Below, in pieces: positions 8,338 to 16,861 of a stretch of DNA of 64,000 bases. The stretch lies in assembly GCA_027459785.1 (NCBI GenBank), contig DAIDGU010000046.1, positions 37,869 to 101,868 on the forward strand. The letters are read 5' to 3'. The notes under the pieces are model-generated. The model worked only from the letters and a program-made list of their open reading frames with translations. It was not told where the DNA came from and did no database searches. The DNA is from Ktedonobacteria bacterium. GTDB taxonomy: Bacteria; Chloroflexota; Ktedonobacteria; Ktedonobacterales; JACDGC01. The stretch's first letter is position 1, and the number at the start of each line of letters is the position of its first letter. The translations under genes were made by a program, and so were the position numbers.

Positions 8338-9234
8338 CGGCGCGAAGAAAAACGGCCCCAGGATGATCAGCCGCCGTTCGCCGGAGCGCAGGGCCAGCGC
8401 GAAATCCAGCGGCACCTTATCCATCACGCCCACATCGTCCCAGGCCAGGGTGGTCGGCTTGCCGAAGCCGCGCGCCAGCGCCATGCCCGTTTCGGTGATG
8501 GCGACGGTCTGGCGGAACAGAACCAGCATGCCCGCGCTGAGCGCCGCGAGGCCGATGCCGGTGATGAACAGTGGCATGCCGCCGGCGAAATGGCCCCACA
8601 CGGCCAGCGCGATGCCGCCCGCCAATGTCGCGCTGGCTCCCGCGATCCAGATCGGCGCGACAGCGACGGTATATTCGGCGTTGGGGTCCGCCGGCCCCCC
8701 CAGCAGCGCCAGCGCCTCCTTCAATGCCGAACTGAGCACGGCGGGCGAGACACGCAAGAGGATCTGCCGCAGCAATTGGCGGCTCTGCGTCAAGCCGATC
8801 TCGATGAAGATCAACTGCTGGCCGTCGCTCGAATGCAGGCGCAGGATGCCGAAGCGCCGCTCCACCCGATCGATCAGCGCCCAGCGCAGCAGCCGGCGGC
8901 TATCCCACGGCGTGCGCGCCTCGATGCCCTCGCTGGAAGCGCGCACGGTGGTCAGCAGGATGCGCGCCAGGCCCAGCGCCGCCACGAGCCAAAGCGCCGC
9001 CAGTCCCCCCCCCACGGCCAGCACCACCCGCGCGAAGAGGCTGCCCACTCCGCTGATGCCCGCCAGCGCCAGGGCCGCCAGCAACAGCAGCATTGGCCCC
9101 ACCAATAGCGACGCCGCCAGCGCCCCGCGTGGGCGAAAAAGCTGTGCCTCTAACGGCATCGGCGGTTGCGGGGGATGAACCAGGCCGGACGTGGGCCGGG
9201 TAATCGGTCCGGTGACTCGTGATTGTCGCATCAT
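8251..9234 (-). CDS. Membrane protein with duplicated TM/PH-like halves
   Basis: 327 aa. It looks like two copies of the same layout: a hydrophobic hairpin (about 42-95 and 195-240) followed by a beta-rich segment (for example LLRWALIDRVERRFGILRLH and LAWDDVGVMDKVPLDFALAL), resembling PH-like membrane proteins. No catalytic motif is seen. Two adjacent ATGs (9234, 9231) are possible and the ribosome site is weak. It runs convergent to the DUF2851 gene and overlaps it by 87 bp. Its function cannot be told from the sequence. Confidence 0.7.
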   Translation of the reverse strand: MMRQSRVTGPITRPTSGLVHPPQPPMPLEAQLFRPRGALAASLLVGPMLLLLAALALAGISGVGSLFARVVLAVGGGLAALWLVAALGLARILLTTVRASSEGIEARTPWDSRRLLRWALIDRVERRFGILRLHSSDGQQLIFIEIGLTQSRQLLRQILLRVSPAVLSSALKEALALLGGPADPNAEYTVAVAPIWIAGASATLAGGIALAVWGHFAGGMPLFITGIGLAALSAGMLVLFRQTVAITETGMALARGFGKPTTLAWDDVGVMDKVPLDFALALRSGERRLIILGPFFFAPLRAEIFRSTISVHVLERGVPVYEAWRIW

Positions 9235-9273
9235 CAGCTCGCTCGCTTCTTCTACAAGATCAAGAGATACGCT

Positions 9274-9301
9274 ATTATAGCATATGAGCAGCCGCTGGCA
9301 G
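9274..9301 (-). promoter_or_regulatory. Promoter of the PH-like membrane gene
   Basis: On the minus strand: -35 CTGCCA (9301-9296), 16-bp spacer, -10 TATAAT (9279-9274, full consensus). Start near 9267. Confidence 0.5.
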
Positions 9302-9392
9302 ATAGGTCATGTGAAAAAAACGCTGACCCCCTTCCGCCCCGTTTGGCCCGCCTCGTATGCTGAAAGAAAGTACCAGCGTGGGAGGTGGGCGC

Positions 9393-10040
9393 ATGCAGGC
9401 TGGGCGTAGGGAGAGCTGCGCGTATTGCGGACAACCGTTGCGGCTGGTGGCCGGCTTCTGCGCGGCATGCCAGGCACCTGCGACCGTCGCCCAGCGTGCG
9501 CGGCTGATCGCGGATGCAGGGCTGCCGCCGGAGGGCCGTGAGATCCCTGCGCGCCCGCTCGTTCCGCCGCCGGAGCCGTCGCCCGTGGGGCAGGGTTCCG
9601 GTGCAGCGCCGGGACGCGCCGCAGTGATCATCACACGCTTATTGCTGGCGGGCGGCTTGATCGCGCTGGGGTTGGTGTTCGTCGCCGTCAGCGTGCGACT
9701 GAACGCGAATCCCATCCGGTTGCTCATGCCGCCGCCCGTGGGGACGGTGGTGGTGCGCCAGGCGGCGGACGGGCCAGCCAGGACGAGCGTCAGCACCGGC
9801 CAACCATTCATCTTGCAATATGACCTGACGGTGCAGAGCGGGCAGGCTGCCGTCACCCTCACCATCGCGCCCCAGCATGGCCCGCCACGGGCGCTCACCG
9901 AGACCTGGCCGCGCGGCCATACCACCCGCGCCCAAACCCTCGTCGCCCTCGCGCCGGATCGCTGGCAGATCACCCTGCGCGAGAACGGCACCGTGATCGC
10001 GGCGCTGACGCTTCAGATCGCAGGACCGCCGACGATATGA
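9393..10040 (+). CDS. Zinc-ribbon, single-pass membrane protein
   Basis: About 215 aa. The N-terminus carries a short zinc-ribbon-like motif, CAYCGQPL...CAACQ, then a Pro-rich linker, one transmembrane segment (IITRLLLAGGLIALGLVFVAVSV) and an outside beta-rich domain of about 110 residues. This is the layout of many uncharacterised zinc-ribbon membrane proteins. ATG 9393 is preferred over 9357 because GGGAGGTGGG sits just upstream. It is divergent from the PH-like gene. No specific function can be given. Confidence 0.65.
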   Translation: MQAGRRESCAYCGQPLRLVAGFCAACQAPATVAQRARLIADAGLPPEGREIPARPLVPPPEPSPVGQGSGAAPGRAAVIITRLLLAGGLIALGLVFVAVSVRLNANPIRLLMPPPVGTVVVRQAADGPARTSVSTGQPFILQYDLTVQSGQAAVTLTIAPQHGPPRALTETWPRGHTTRAQTLVALAPDRWQITLRENGTVIAALTLQIAGPPTI

Positions 10041-10198
10041 TCAAAGATTCATCAAGCTCAAGCGTGAGCGTTGTGCCGTTAAGCAGTGGCGGAATGCGCG
10101 TTGCCGCCATTTTCGCGCCTGGGTGCATATGACGAAATGGTCAGAAAGCAGGGCGGGTGATTCACGCGAAAGTCAGGAACATATGGCATACTAAAACA
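10041..10198. other. Intergenic stretch before the structured RNA
   Basis: No convincing gene. A minus-strand open frame at 10309-10079 has poor composition and overlaps the structured RNA. A -10-like CATACT at 10187-10192 would start transcription near 10199, exactly where the pseudoknot begins; no matching -35 is visible. Confidence 0.5.
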
Positions 10199-10329
10199 GG
10201 TACAGCGATAGGCGGATGTGTGGTTGAGTGATTGGTCCCCCCAGGCTGGGTAGATGTTGTGGGGTGGTCGGGGATGATCGCTGTAATCCGCTGAGTGGTC
10301 TTGCGTCATGCAGGGCCACTCATTTTTTT
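10199..10329 (+). ncRNA. Pseudoknotted leader RNA or sRNA before kynU
   Basis: Stem A TACAGCGAT (10201-10209) pairs perfectly with A' ATCGCTGTA (10277-10285). Stem B GCGGAT (10212-10217) pairs with B' ATCCGC (10286-10291). The order A-B-A'-B' is an H-type pseudoknot with contiguous 3' arms. Two nt later comes a terminator hairpin and seven T. The region between contains C-runs and G-runs (near 10237 and 10261-10273) that can form another stem. I do not recognise it as a known riboswitch class. It could be a riboswitch/attenuator for kynU or a free-standing small RNA. Confidence 0.6.
10293..10329 (+). terminator. Intrinsic terminator upstream of kynU
   Basis: GAGTGGTC (10293-10300) pairs with GGCCACTC (10314-10321), eight pairs with one G-U, followed by A and seven T. 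It sits 69 nt before the kynU ATG and directly after the pseudoknot. Confidence 0.8.
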
Positions 10330-10357
10330 GGATGCGACAAATCCCATCGGCATCGTG

Positions 10358-10363
10358 TATGAT
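10358..10363 (+). promoter_or_regulatory. Possible -10 element for kynU after the terminator
   Basis: TATGAT lies 35 nt before the kynU ATG. No -35 at a normal distance was found. If used, kynU would not depend on readthrough of the terminator. Confidence 0.25.
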
Positions 10364-10397
10364 ACCAGCAGACGAATATCTGTGCTGAGGATGCCTG

Positions 10398-11675
10398 ATG
10401 ACTGCGCTGCTCGCTGATGAAGCCTATGCCCGCGACCTGGATGCGCGCGACGACCTCGCCGCCTTCCGTGACCGCTTTCACCTGCCCCCCGCCACGATCT
10501 ATCTGGATGGCAATTCGCTGGGCCTGGTCTCGCGTGATGCCGAGGCGACGCTGGTGCGGGCGCTGGATCAGTGGCGTCGATTGGGCATCGACGGCTGGAC
10601 GCAGGCCGAGCCACCCTGGTACTTCACCGGCGAAGAGCTGGGCCAGTTGACCGCGCCGCTTGTCGGCGCACGCGCGGATGAGGTCGTCGTCACCGGCACG
10701 ACCACGGTGAACTTGCATGCGTTGGTCGCCACGTTTTATCAGCCGCAGCGCGGGCGCGGCAAGCTCGTCTGCGCCGATCTCGACTTCCCTTCCGATCTCT
10801 ACGCCCTCGCCAGCGAGGTCGCCTTGCAGGGGCGCGATCCGGCGCGCGATCTCGTGCGGGTGCGCAGCCGCGACGGGCGCACGCTCGATGAGGACGACAT
10901 CATCGCCGCCTTCACGGACGACGTGGCGCTGGCGGTGCTGCCCAGCGCGCTCTATCGCAGCGGCCAGGTGCTGGATATGGCGCGGCTGACGGCGGCGGCC
11001 CATGCGCGGGGCATCCTGATCGGCTTCGATGGCGCGCACAGCGTGGGCGCGTTGCCCCATGCTTTCGACCAGTGGCAGGTCGATTTCGCCTTCTGGTGCG
11101 GCTACAAATATCTCAACGGCGGACCGGGCTGCGCGGGCGGCTTGTACGTGAATCGCCGTCATTTCCGGCGGCTGCCCGCCTTGCGCGGCTGGTGGGGCTA
11201 TGATAAAGAGCGCCAGTTCGATATGGCTCCCCACTTCAAAGGGGCCAAGGGGGCGGGGCGCTGGCAGATCAGCACGCCATCGCTCTTCGCCTGCGCCGCG
11301 CTGTATGGCTCATTGGGCATCTTCGCTGAAGTGGGCCTGACCGCAATTCGCGCGAAGTCGCTGGCGCTCACGGACTACCTGATCGCGCTGGTGGACGAAC
11401 TGGCGGAGGATGGTTACGCCGTCGGCACGCCACGCGAGCATCCGCGCCGGGGCGGCCATGTGGCCGTGGAACACGCCGACGCGCCGCGCATCTGTAAGGC
11501 GCTGAAGGCGCGCGGGGTCATCCCCGACTTCCGCCCGCCCAATGTCATCCGCCTGGCTCCCATCGCGTTCTATACCAGCTTCCAGGATGTCTTTCAGGCG
11601 GCGCAGCATCTGCACGCCATCGTCGCGGGCGGCGAGCACCTGCGCTATGCCGAGGGGCGCGAGGTCGTGGCATGA
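10398..11675 (+). CDS. kynU: Kynureninase
   Basis: A 425-aa PLP enzyme that cleaves kynurenine to anthranilate and alanine (or 3-hydroxykynurenine to 3-hydroxyanthranilate). Family features: YLDGNSLGL near the N-terminus, GFDGAHSVGALPH (D211, H214) and the PLP lysine in FWCGYKYLNGGPG (K237), then RWQISTPSLFACAAL and RGVIPDFRPPNVIRLAP near the end. The length fits bacterial KynU. No kynurenine formamidase or tryptophan dioxygenase gene is adjacent, so the substrate must come from elsewhere. Expression may be controlled by the structured RNA and terminator upstream. Confidence 0.95.
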   Translation: MTALLADEAYARDLDARDDLAAFRDRFHLPPATIYLDGNSLGLVSRDAEATLVRALDQWRRLGIDGWTQAEPPWYFTGEELGQLTAPLVGARADEVVVTGTTTVNLHALVATFYQPQRGRGKLVCADLDFPSDLYALASEVALQGRDPARDLVRVRSRDGRTLDEDDIIAAFTDDVALAVLPSALYRSGQVLDMARLTAAAHARGILIGFDGAHSVGALPHAFDQWQVDFAFWCGYKYLNGGPGCAGGLYVNRRHFRRLPALRGWWGYDKERQFDMAPHFKGAKGAGRWQISTPSLFACAALYGSLGIFAEVGLTAIRAKSLALTDYLIALVDELAEDGYAVGTPREHPRRGGHVAVEHADAPRICKALKARGVIPDFRPPNVIRLAPIAFYTSFQDVFQAAQHLHAIVAGGEHLRYAEGREVVA

Positions 11676-11728
11676 GGGACGCGATTCCAACCGCCCGCCG
11701 CACCTTCATAATCTCGGTGCTAGCGGCG

Positions 11729-12448
11729 TCAGTCGCCCGGCATGAGCTGGTTCGCTCTGGGTGGCGTGATGGTGCGACCTTGATTCCAGCCGGTGAACAC
11801 GTAGGTCGCGCTGAAGGCCAAGGTATAGGGCGTGCCATCGCTGGCGGTATACGGCTGGGAAGCGGTTTTCACGATCTTTAAAGGAAAACTGTCGCGCTGA
11901 CGCAACCACAGATCTTCCGTCCCCGGCACCTGCACCAAGCCCCCATCCGGCGCATTATAGGGATAGATGAAATGCGCGTGCAGATGCCAGGCTGCCACGC
12001 CGTTCAGTGGGGTGCTGTCGCTCAGTTGCACGCTGGCTGCCTCGACATGATCGTAATTGATGATGTCCGTGTCGTAGTTGACATAAATGCCGAGATCTGG
12101 ATCGTTCAAGACGGTCCACAGCGTGTCCCCGCTCAGCAGCGCATACAGCGTGCCGCGGTCGCTCAAAACGATCGTCGTGGCCGTCTTGCCGTTGGTCGTT
12201 TTCACCAGGGTGAGGCGCATGCGCAAGGGCTGCATGGTCGTGATGCCGGTGCCATCCTGTGCCTGGTTGTCGGCGACGAAGTGCGTGGTGAAGGCGGCGT
12301 CGCGCAGATTCGCCTGCCGCGCCTGCGCGAGGATGCGCGCCCCCGCCGAGGGCGCGGCGTTCGCCGGCGTGCCACCGCCGCAACCGACCAGCCAAGCATT
12401 CACTGCCAGCATCCCTGCCAGGCATACTGCGCGCACCGAATGCCTCAT
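11729..12448 (-). CDS. Secreted lipoprotein, LolA/LppX-like
   Basis: 239 aa with a lipoprotein signal peptide: basic start, hydrophobic core and lipobox LVGC with Cys23. The mature part is beta-rich (LRMRLTLVKTTNGKTATTIVLS, TLYALLSGDTLWTVL) and looks like the LolA/LppX-type fold that binds lipids, although no diagnostic motif is seen. It is the last gene of the minus-strand run dxr-rseP-lipoprotein, 25 bp after the rseP stop. A link to envelope maintenance is an inference from that context. Confidence 0.75.
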   Translation of the reverse strand: MRHSVRAVCLAGMLAVNAWLVGCGGGTPANAAPSAGARILAQARQANLRDAAFTTHFVADNQAQDGTGITTMQPLRMRLTLVKTTNGKTATTIVLSDRGTLYALLSGDTLWTVLNDPDLGIYVNYDTDIINYDHVEAASVQLSDSTPLNGVAAWHLHAHFIYPYNAPDGGLVQVPGTEDLWLRQRDSFPLKIVKTASQPYTASDGTPYTLAFSATYVFTGWNQGRTITPPRANQLMPGD

Positions 12449-12473
12449 AACTCCTCACTCGTGTGACCGGTTA

Positions 12474-13550
12474 TTAATGCCCACTGACGATGCGGCTGAT
12501 GTCGTTGAACGTGATGACCGCGATCAGCGAGAGCAAGAAGACCATGCCCGCCAGGTTGATCAGCGCCTCGCGTTCGGGAGCCAGCCGCTTGCCGCGCCGC
12601 AGCACCTCCACGCCCAGGATCAGGAGCCGACCGCCGTCCAGGCCAGGGATGGGCAACAGGTTCACCACCGCCAAGTTCCAACTCAGGAAGGCGGTGAAAA
12701 AGAGCAACGCGCCGATGCCCTGGCTGGACGCATCGCCTGCCGCCTGCACGATGCCGACCGGCCCTGTTACCGCATCCGCCGGTTTGATCAGGCCGGTTAA
12801 GATGTCGTGGATGCCCTGGCCCTCTAATTGAAAGTCATAGCCGATCTGCCAGATGCCCACGGCTGGCGCTTGCCAGGGCGCGATGTGCGTGAAAAGCACG
12901 CCGATGCCGATGCCGACCGCCCCTTGCCCCACTGGCGGATGCTTGCGCGCCTGCACCTGCACGTCGCGCTGCTGGCCGTTTCGACTGACGGTGAGCGTCA
13001 GCGGCACGGAGGCGTTGTTGGTGTGGTCGCTGGTGACGGCGTTGTGGATGAAGAGCGAGACATCCTCCGCCCCATGCACCGCCTGGCCGTTGATGGCGAC
13101 GATGCGGTCATTCGGCTGCAAGCCCGCCGCCGCCGCTGGCGATCCCTTCTCGATGACGCTGATGATGGGGATGCTCGGATTGGGCGCTTGCTGGGTGACG
13201 GCATAGAAGCCCGAATAGAGGAGCCAGGCGAAGATAAAGTTCATCGTCACACCGGCGACGAGGATGGCGGCGCGCTTGCCAGCGGTCTGCGCGGCGAAGG
13301 TGCGCGGATCGGCGTTGCCCTGCTCGTCGGTCGTCTCGCCGTTCTCGCCGGGCATGCGCACATAGCCGCCCAGCGGGATCAGGTTCAGCGAATAGGTCGT
13401 CTCGCCGCGCTTGATGCCCACAATGCGGGGCGGGAAGCCGATGGCGAATTCATCGACGCGCACGCCGGCACGTTTGGCTACGATGAAATGGCCGAACTCA
13501 TGCACCAGCACCAGCACGGCGAAAACGAGGAGGGCGATCACGATTTGCAT
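12474..13550 (-). CDS. rseP: Site-2 membrane metalloprotease RseP
   Basis: A 358-aa M50 intramembrane protease. The zinc site HEFGH (17-21) is in the first membrane segment and the second ligand motif NLLPIPGLDGG (297-307, D305) near the C-terminus. One PDZ domain lies around 125-200 (GSPAAAAGLQPNDRIVAINGQ). Family members cut anti-sigma factors or remnant signal peptides inside the membrane. It follows dxr by 16 bp, a gene order common in bacteria. A zinc-finger anti-sigma factor elsewhere in the window (40650-41402) has no membrane segment, so it is not an obvious substrate. Confidence 0.95.
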   Translation of the reverse strand: MQIVIALLVFAVLVLVHEFGHFIVAKRAGVRVDEFAIGFPPRIVGIKRGETTYSLNLIPLGGYVRMPGENGETTDEQGNADPRTFAAQTAGKRAAILVAGVTMNFIFAWLLYSGFYAVTQQAPNPSIPIISVIEKGSPAAAAGLQPNDRIVAINGQAVHGAEDVSLFIHNAVTSDHTNNASVPLTLTVSRNGQQRDVQVQARKHPPVGQGAVGIGIGVLFTHIAPWQAPAVGIWQIGYDFQLEGQGIHDILTGLIKPADAVTGPVGIVQAAGDASSQGIGALLFFTAFLSWNLAVVNLLPIPGLDGGRLLILGVEVLRRGKRLAPEREALINLAGMVFLLSLIAVITFNDISRIVSGH

Positions 13551-13566
13551 TACTCAGGGTTCCTCT

Positions 13567-14733
13567 CTATCGGTCAGCCGTCGCGGCATACTCGCGCGCC
13601 CAGGCACACGCCGCTAACACAGCGTCCAGGTCCGGATCGTCCACCACGGTGTGCGCGGCCAGCGTGCGCGCGATGCGCCGAGGGATCTCCATCAGGCCGA
13701 TCTCCCCTCGCAAGAAGAGCGCCACCGCCGTTTCGTCCGCGCCCACCAGCGCCGCCGTGGCCGTGCCGCCGCGTTGCGCCGCTTCCAGCGCCAGCCGGAA
13801 GCAGGGGAAGCGAGCCGTGTCTAGCGCGGCGAAGTCCAGCCGGGCGACATCGGGCCAGCGCAACGGGGGCAGCAGGTCATTGCCGCCGTTATCCAGCCGC
13901 ACGGGATGGCTGAGCGCCTCCTGGATCGGCAGGTGCATGGTCGGCAGGCTCGCCTGCATCTTGATCGAGCCGTCGATGAATTCGACCATCGAATGCACGA
14001 TGCTCTGCGGCTGCACCACGACCTCGATGTGGTCATACGGCACGTCGAAGAGCCAGCGCGCCTCGATCACTTCCAGCCCCTTGTTCATCAGGGTCGCGGA
14101 ATCGATGGTGATCTTCGGCCCCATCACCCAGGTCGGATGGCGGAGCGCCTGCGCTGCCGTGACCGCCTCCATCTCGGCCAGCGTCGCGTGGCGGAAGGGT
14201 CCACCGGAGGCGGTGATGATCAGCGTGCGGATGCTCGCCGGATCTTCGCCGCGCAGACATTGCCAGAGCGCGCTGTGTTCGCTGTCGATGGGGACGACCG
14301 CGACGCCCGCCGCGCACGCCGCCGGCATGACCAAATGCCCCGCCATCACCAACGTCTCTTTGTTAGCGATGGCGATGGTCTTGCGCGCCGCGATGGCCGC
14401 CAGCGTGGGGCGCAGTCCCACCAGGCCGGAGGTGGCCGCGACCAGTACGTCGGCCTCCGGGTGGGTAGCGACAGCCAGCAGGCCGTCCATGCCGCGCTGT
14501 GCCTGCGGCAGCAGCTCGTTCAGCCGCGCCAGCACAGCGGGATCATCGGCATCCGCCGCGACGAGATCGGGCGCGAACTCGCGCGCCTGCGCCGCCAACA
14601 GATCGACGTTATGGCGCGCGGCCAGCGCCACCACGCGGAAGTGATCCGGGTGGGCGCGCACAACATCGAGCGTCTGGCGTCCGATGGAACCGGTGCTGCC
14701 CAGCAGGGCAATCCGGCGCGGCAAAGCGTGCAT
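13567..14733 (-). CDS. dxr: 1-deoxy-D-xylulose 5-phosphate reductoisomerase
   Basis: A 388-aa enzyme that converts DXP to MEP with NADPH, the second step of the non-mevalonate isoprenoid pathway. The NADPH-binding loop is GSTGSIG (12-18). Other family motifs are ANKETLVMAG, VPIDSEHSALWQCL (metal-binding region), TASGGPFR, GPKITIDSATLMNKGLEVIEA and QPQSIVHSMVEFIDGS. The products feed the phytoene synthase encoded at 54590. It starts 46 bp downstream of the TnpB stop, on the same strand, so its promoter must lie inside the tnpB 3' end or transcription comes from tnpB. Confidence 0.97.
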   Translation of the reverse strand: MHALPRRIALLGSTGSIGRQTLDVVRAHPDHFRVVALAARHNVDLLAAQAREFAPDLVAADADDPAVLARLNELLPQAQRGMDGLLAVATHPEADVLVAATSGLVGLRPTLAAIAARKTIAIANKETLVMAGHLVMPAACAAGVAVVPIDSEHSALWQCLRGEDPASIRTLIITASGGPFRHATLAEMEAVTAAQALRHPTWVMGPKITIDSATLMNKGLEVIEARWLFDVPYDHIEVVVQPQSIVHSMVEFIDGSIKMQASLPTMHLPIQEALSHPVRLDNGGNDLLPPLRWPDVARLDFAALDTARFPCFRLALEAAQRGGTATAALVGADETAVALFLRGEIGLMEIPRRIARTLAAHTVVDDPDLDAVLAACAWAREYAATADR

Positions 14734-14779
14734 AGGCAGAAAATCCAGTATCCTATCTCACCGTTACATAAAACGCGCA

Positions 14780-16663
14780 CTATGCTGACGTTTCCGCACT
14801 ATCGCATACTCGCTTCCTCAAGGCCGAGGCGGAAAGGAATGCAAGGATAGACTGCGGATGGGAAGTGCGTAAGGAGGTCGAGTACGACCAGCCAGCATAG
14901 TGAATGCGTCTGCCCTCAAGGGGGCGGGGTGTAATCCCCTGCACGGGTAACAGTAGCCGTGCCTCCTGTCTGCTATACACACAGGAGTTGACCTCTTTGG
15001 AGGTCACGCGATACCACGTGTACCGCTTGGTTCGCTGATACGTACCGAGAAACGCCATGCCCAACCGGGCAATATTCAAAGAGGCGGCATAGTCGCGTGA
15101 ACCATTCCAGCCACACGCCGCGCAGCAGAGCCATGCTCCCCAGTCCACCACCTTCGTGCGGTCAGTTGATGCTGAGGACCGGTAGGTCTGGGCAGGCTTG
15201 CCACAGTGCGGGCAGGTATGGCTGGTGTGCTCAGGATATTCCTGGCGTGCGCGGATGCCGAGCAGATGACATTTGTACTTCAGCACTCGCCAGAGTTCGC
15301 CCCTCACGGTCGTGTTCTTGCGCCAGTTGCGCCAGCGGCCTCGCACATTCTTGCCTCGCCCGACGGTGCGTAAGGTTCTCAGATCCTCCCCACAGATCAG
15401 ATGGCAGTCATGCACCAATGCCAGCAAGATCAGCACATTGGACGCCAGGTGCGCCAGTTCCCGATTCCGCCGCCCATACGTCTGCCAACACCGCTCAATC
15501 CGCTGCTTCAACGCGGCAACGCGTTCCTGCCAGAGCGCGAAGTGAGCGGGCAAGGGGGTGTGGTGCTCATCCAGCGCCTTCACCGCTGCGGTCATCAGCG
15601 TCTGGTACTTCTCCTGGCAGGCTTTGAGCCGGTCAATCTCGCGCCGCAAACGGGCTTGACGACCATCCATGCCTCCGGTGTTGAGAAACACCGGGCGGCT
15701 GATCTGATGATACGCGCCTGCTCCCTCGCGCTGTTCGATGACCGAGACGGTGATGAGCGAGCGAATGCCCCAGTCGAAGCCGACGACGCGCTGTTCTTGC
15801 TCCAACGGAGGAAGCAAGTGGGCTGGGACTTCCAAGATGACATCGACGACCGCGAGGCGTTGGCCGGTATCATCCACCAGTTCGCGTAAGGTCGGGGCGA
15901 GCGTAGTGGCTCTCTGACGCAAGGCGGCACAGAGGGTTTCCGGCAAGGGGATCTCATGCAGCCAGGAATCCCATGCCCATTGGCCCTGTATATCGGGCGT
16001 GCGTAACCGGAGCCACAAGGCGGCACGGTCGTGTTCCTGCTGGGTGGCAAGGTCACACCAACTGATGCGGTCCACGATGGCACGATAGGTTTGTCCGGCG
16101 CTCATCCCATCATCCCCAGCGAAGGTTACTTGCGCGACCTGCTGCACCGGAATGGGCTGTAACGCCTCATAGGTCGCGGGGAATGTCCCCCTTTCCAGAT
16201 AGACGTTGCACGCTTGTTCAATCACGTTAGTCAGTGCCATGAAGCTCTCGGCATCGTCGCGATCCGTGCGTAACGCCCGCACCTGCTCTTTGATGGCGCG
16301 ATAGTCCTTCACCGCCGGGCGTTTGCCCTCAGCCGGACGAATGAGGTCGGCGGTGAGTAAGGGGAGGATGGTCGTGAAGACCTGTTTGCGGGTGGCCTGC
16401 GCACGCAAGATACGTCCGGCTTGTTCCATTTCGCAGCGTTCTTGGCGGTTGCCATGCCCCGGTCGTTGCACTAAGAGGGCTTCGACCTGTTTCCAGGCGG
16501 GGCTGGTGCGTTCCACCGCAGGGGCAAACGCATCTAACTGCGGCCAGAGGGTGGTGAGCATGCCATTGATCGCTGTGCGGCTGGCATCCAACATCCGCAA
16601 GGCGGCGGCTTGCAGATGATCAGGCAAGCGGATCGGATAGGATAAGGGCTGCGTCTTGGCCAT
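14780..16663 (-). CDS. tnpB: TnpB-like RuvC nuclease (IS605 OrfB family), lone
   Basis: A 627-aa RNA-guided-nuclease-type transposase accessory protein. The RuvC residues are D297 (GFDWGIRSL), E426 (ICGEDLRTL) and D524 (SRDYAASLNIA). A zinc finger, CPHCG (484-488) and CCAACG, lies between the last two, as in TnpB. The length is well above the usual 350-450 aa: the N-terminal part is long and about 95 residues follow the last catalytic Asp region. ATG 16663 is chosen because AAGGAGGG lies 5 nt upstream and a consensus promoter sits at 16692-16720; the frame stays open to 16720. No tnpA is nearby. The 3' end carries three adjacent hairpins (14919-14987) that could be a guide RNA scaffold. Confidence 0.88.
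   Translation of the reverse strand: MAKTQPLSYPIRLPDHLQAAALRMLDASRTAINGMLTTLWPQLDAFAPAVERTSPAWKQVEALLVQRPGHGNRQERCEMEQAGRILRAQATRKQVFTTILPLLTADLIRPAEGKRPAVKDYRAIKEQVRALRTDRDDAESFMALTNVIEQACNVYLERGTFPATYEALQPIPVQQVAQVTFAGDDGMSAGQTYRAIVDRISWCDLATQQEHDRAALWLRLRTPDIQGQWAWDSWLHEIPLPETLCAALRQRATTLAPTLRELVDDTGQRLAVVDVILEVPAHLLPPLEQEQRVVGFDWGIRSLITVSVIEQREGAGAYHQISRPVFLNTGGMDGRQARLRREIDRLKACQEKYQTLMTAAVKALDEHHTPLPAHFALWQERVAALKQRIERCWQTYGRRNRELAHLASNVLILLALVHDCHLICGEDLRTLRTVGRGKNVRGRWRNWRKNTTVRGELWRVLKYKCHLLGIRARQEYPEHTSHTCPHCGKPAQTYRSSASTDRTKVVDWGAWLCCAACGWNGSRDYAASLNIARLGMAFLGTYQRTKRYTWYRVTSKEVNSCVYSRQEARLLLPVQGITPRPLEGRRIHYAGWSYSTSLRTSHPQSILAFLSASALRKRVCDSAETSA
14919..14987 (-). ncRNA. Candidate TnpB guide (omega) RNA scaffold: three abutting hairpins
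   Basis: On the minus strand three hairpins follow each other without a gap: CTCCTGT/ACAGGAG (14987-14963), GCACGG/CCGTGC (14962-14941) and AGGGG/CCCCT (14940-14919). They lie in the 3' end of tnpB, where TnpB systems encode their guide RNA. The guide segment and element end cannot be placed without related copies. Confidence 0.45.
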
Positions 16664-16691
16664 GTTTCCCTCCTTACTGCCTGGTACGAGG

Positions 16692-16720
16692 AGTATAATC
16701 TTGCCCAACGAATCTGTCAA
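16692..16720 (-). promoter_or_regulatory. Consensus promoter of tnpB
   Basis: On the minus strand: -35 TTGACA (16720-16715), 17-bp spacer, -10 TATACT (16697-16692). Start near 16685, then AAGGAGGG and ATG 16663. Confidence 0.8.
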
Positions 16721-16861
16721 CTGTTATTCACCCCTCTGTTGGCAAAATATGCCGCCAGCATGCGGGGAAGTCGCGTTCAGCTTTCAGATTATACCATTGT
16801 CATGCCGGATCGCCTATATCCGGCCAGCGTGCATCAGTCACACCATACGTTTTTTTTACAG

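Noticed and set aside
10079..10309. 76-aa minus-strand open frame
   Set aside because: It is antisense to the structured RNA, has no ribosome site and no recognisable features.
10201..10329. T-box leader upstream of kynU
   Set aside because: GGGGTGGTCGGGG resembles the T-box core only loosely; the ACCGCG part and specifier stem are absent, and the gene is catabolic.
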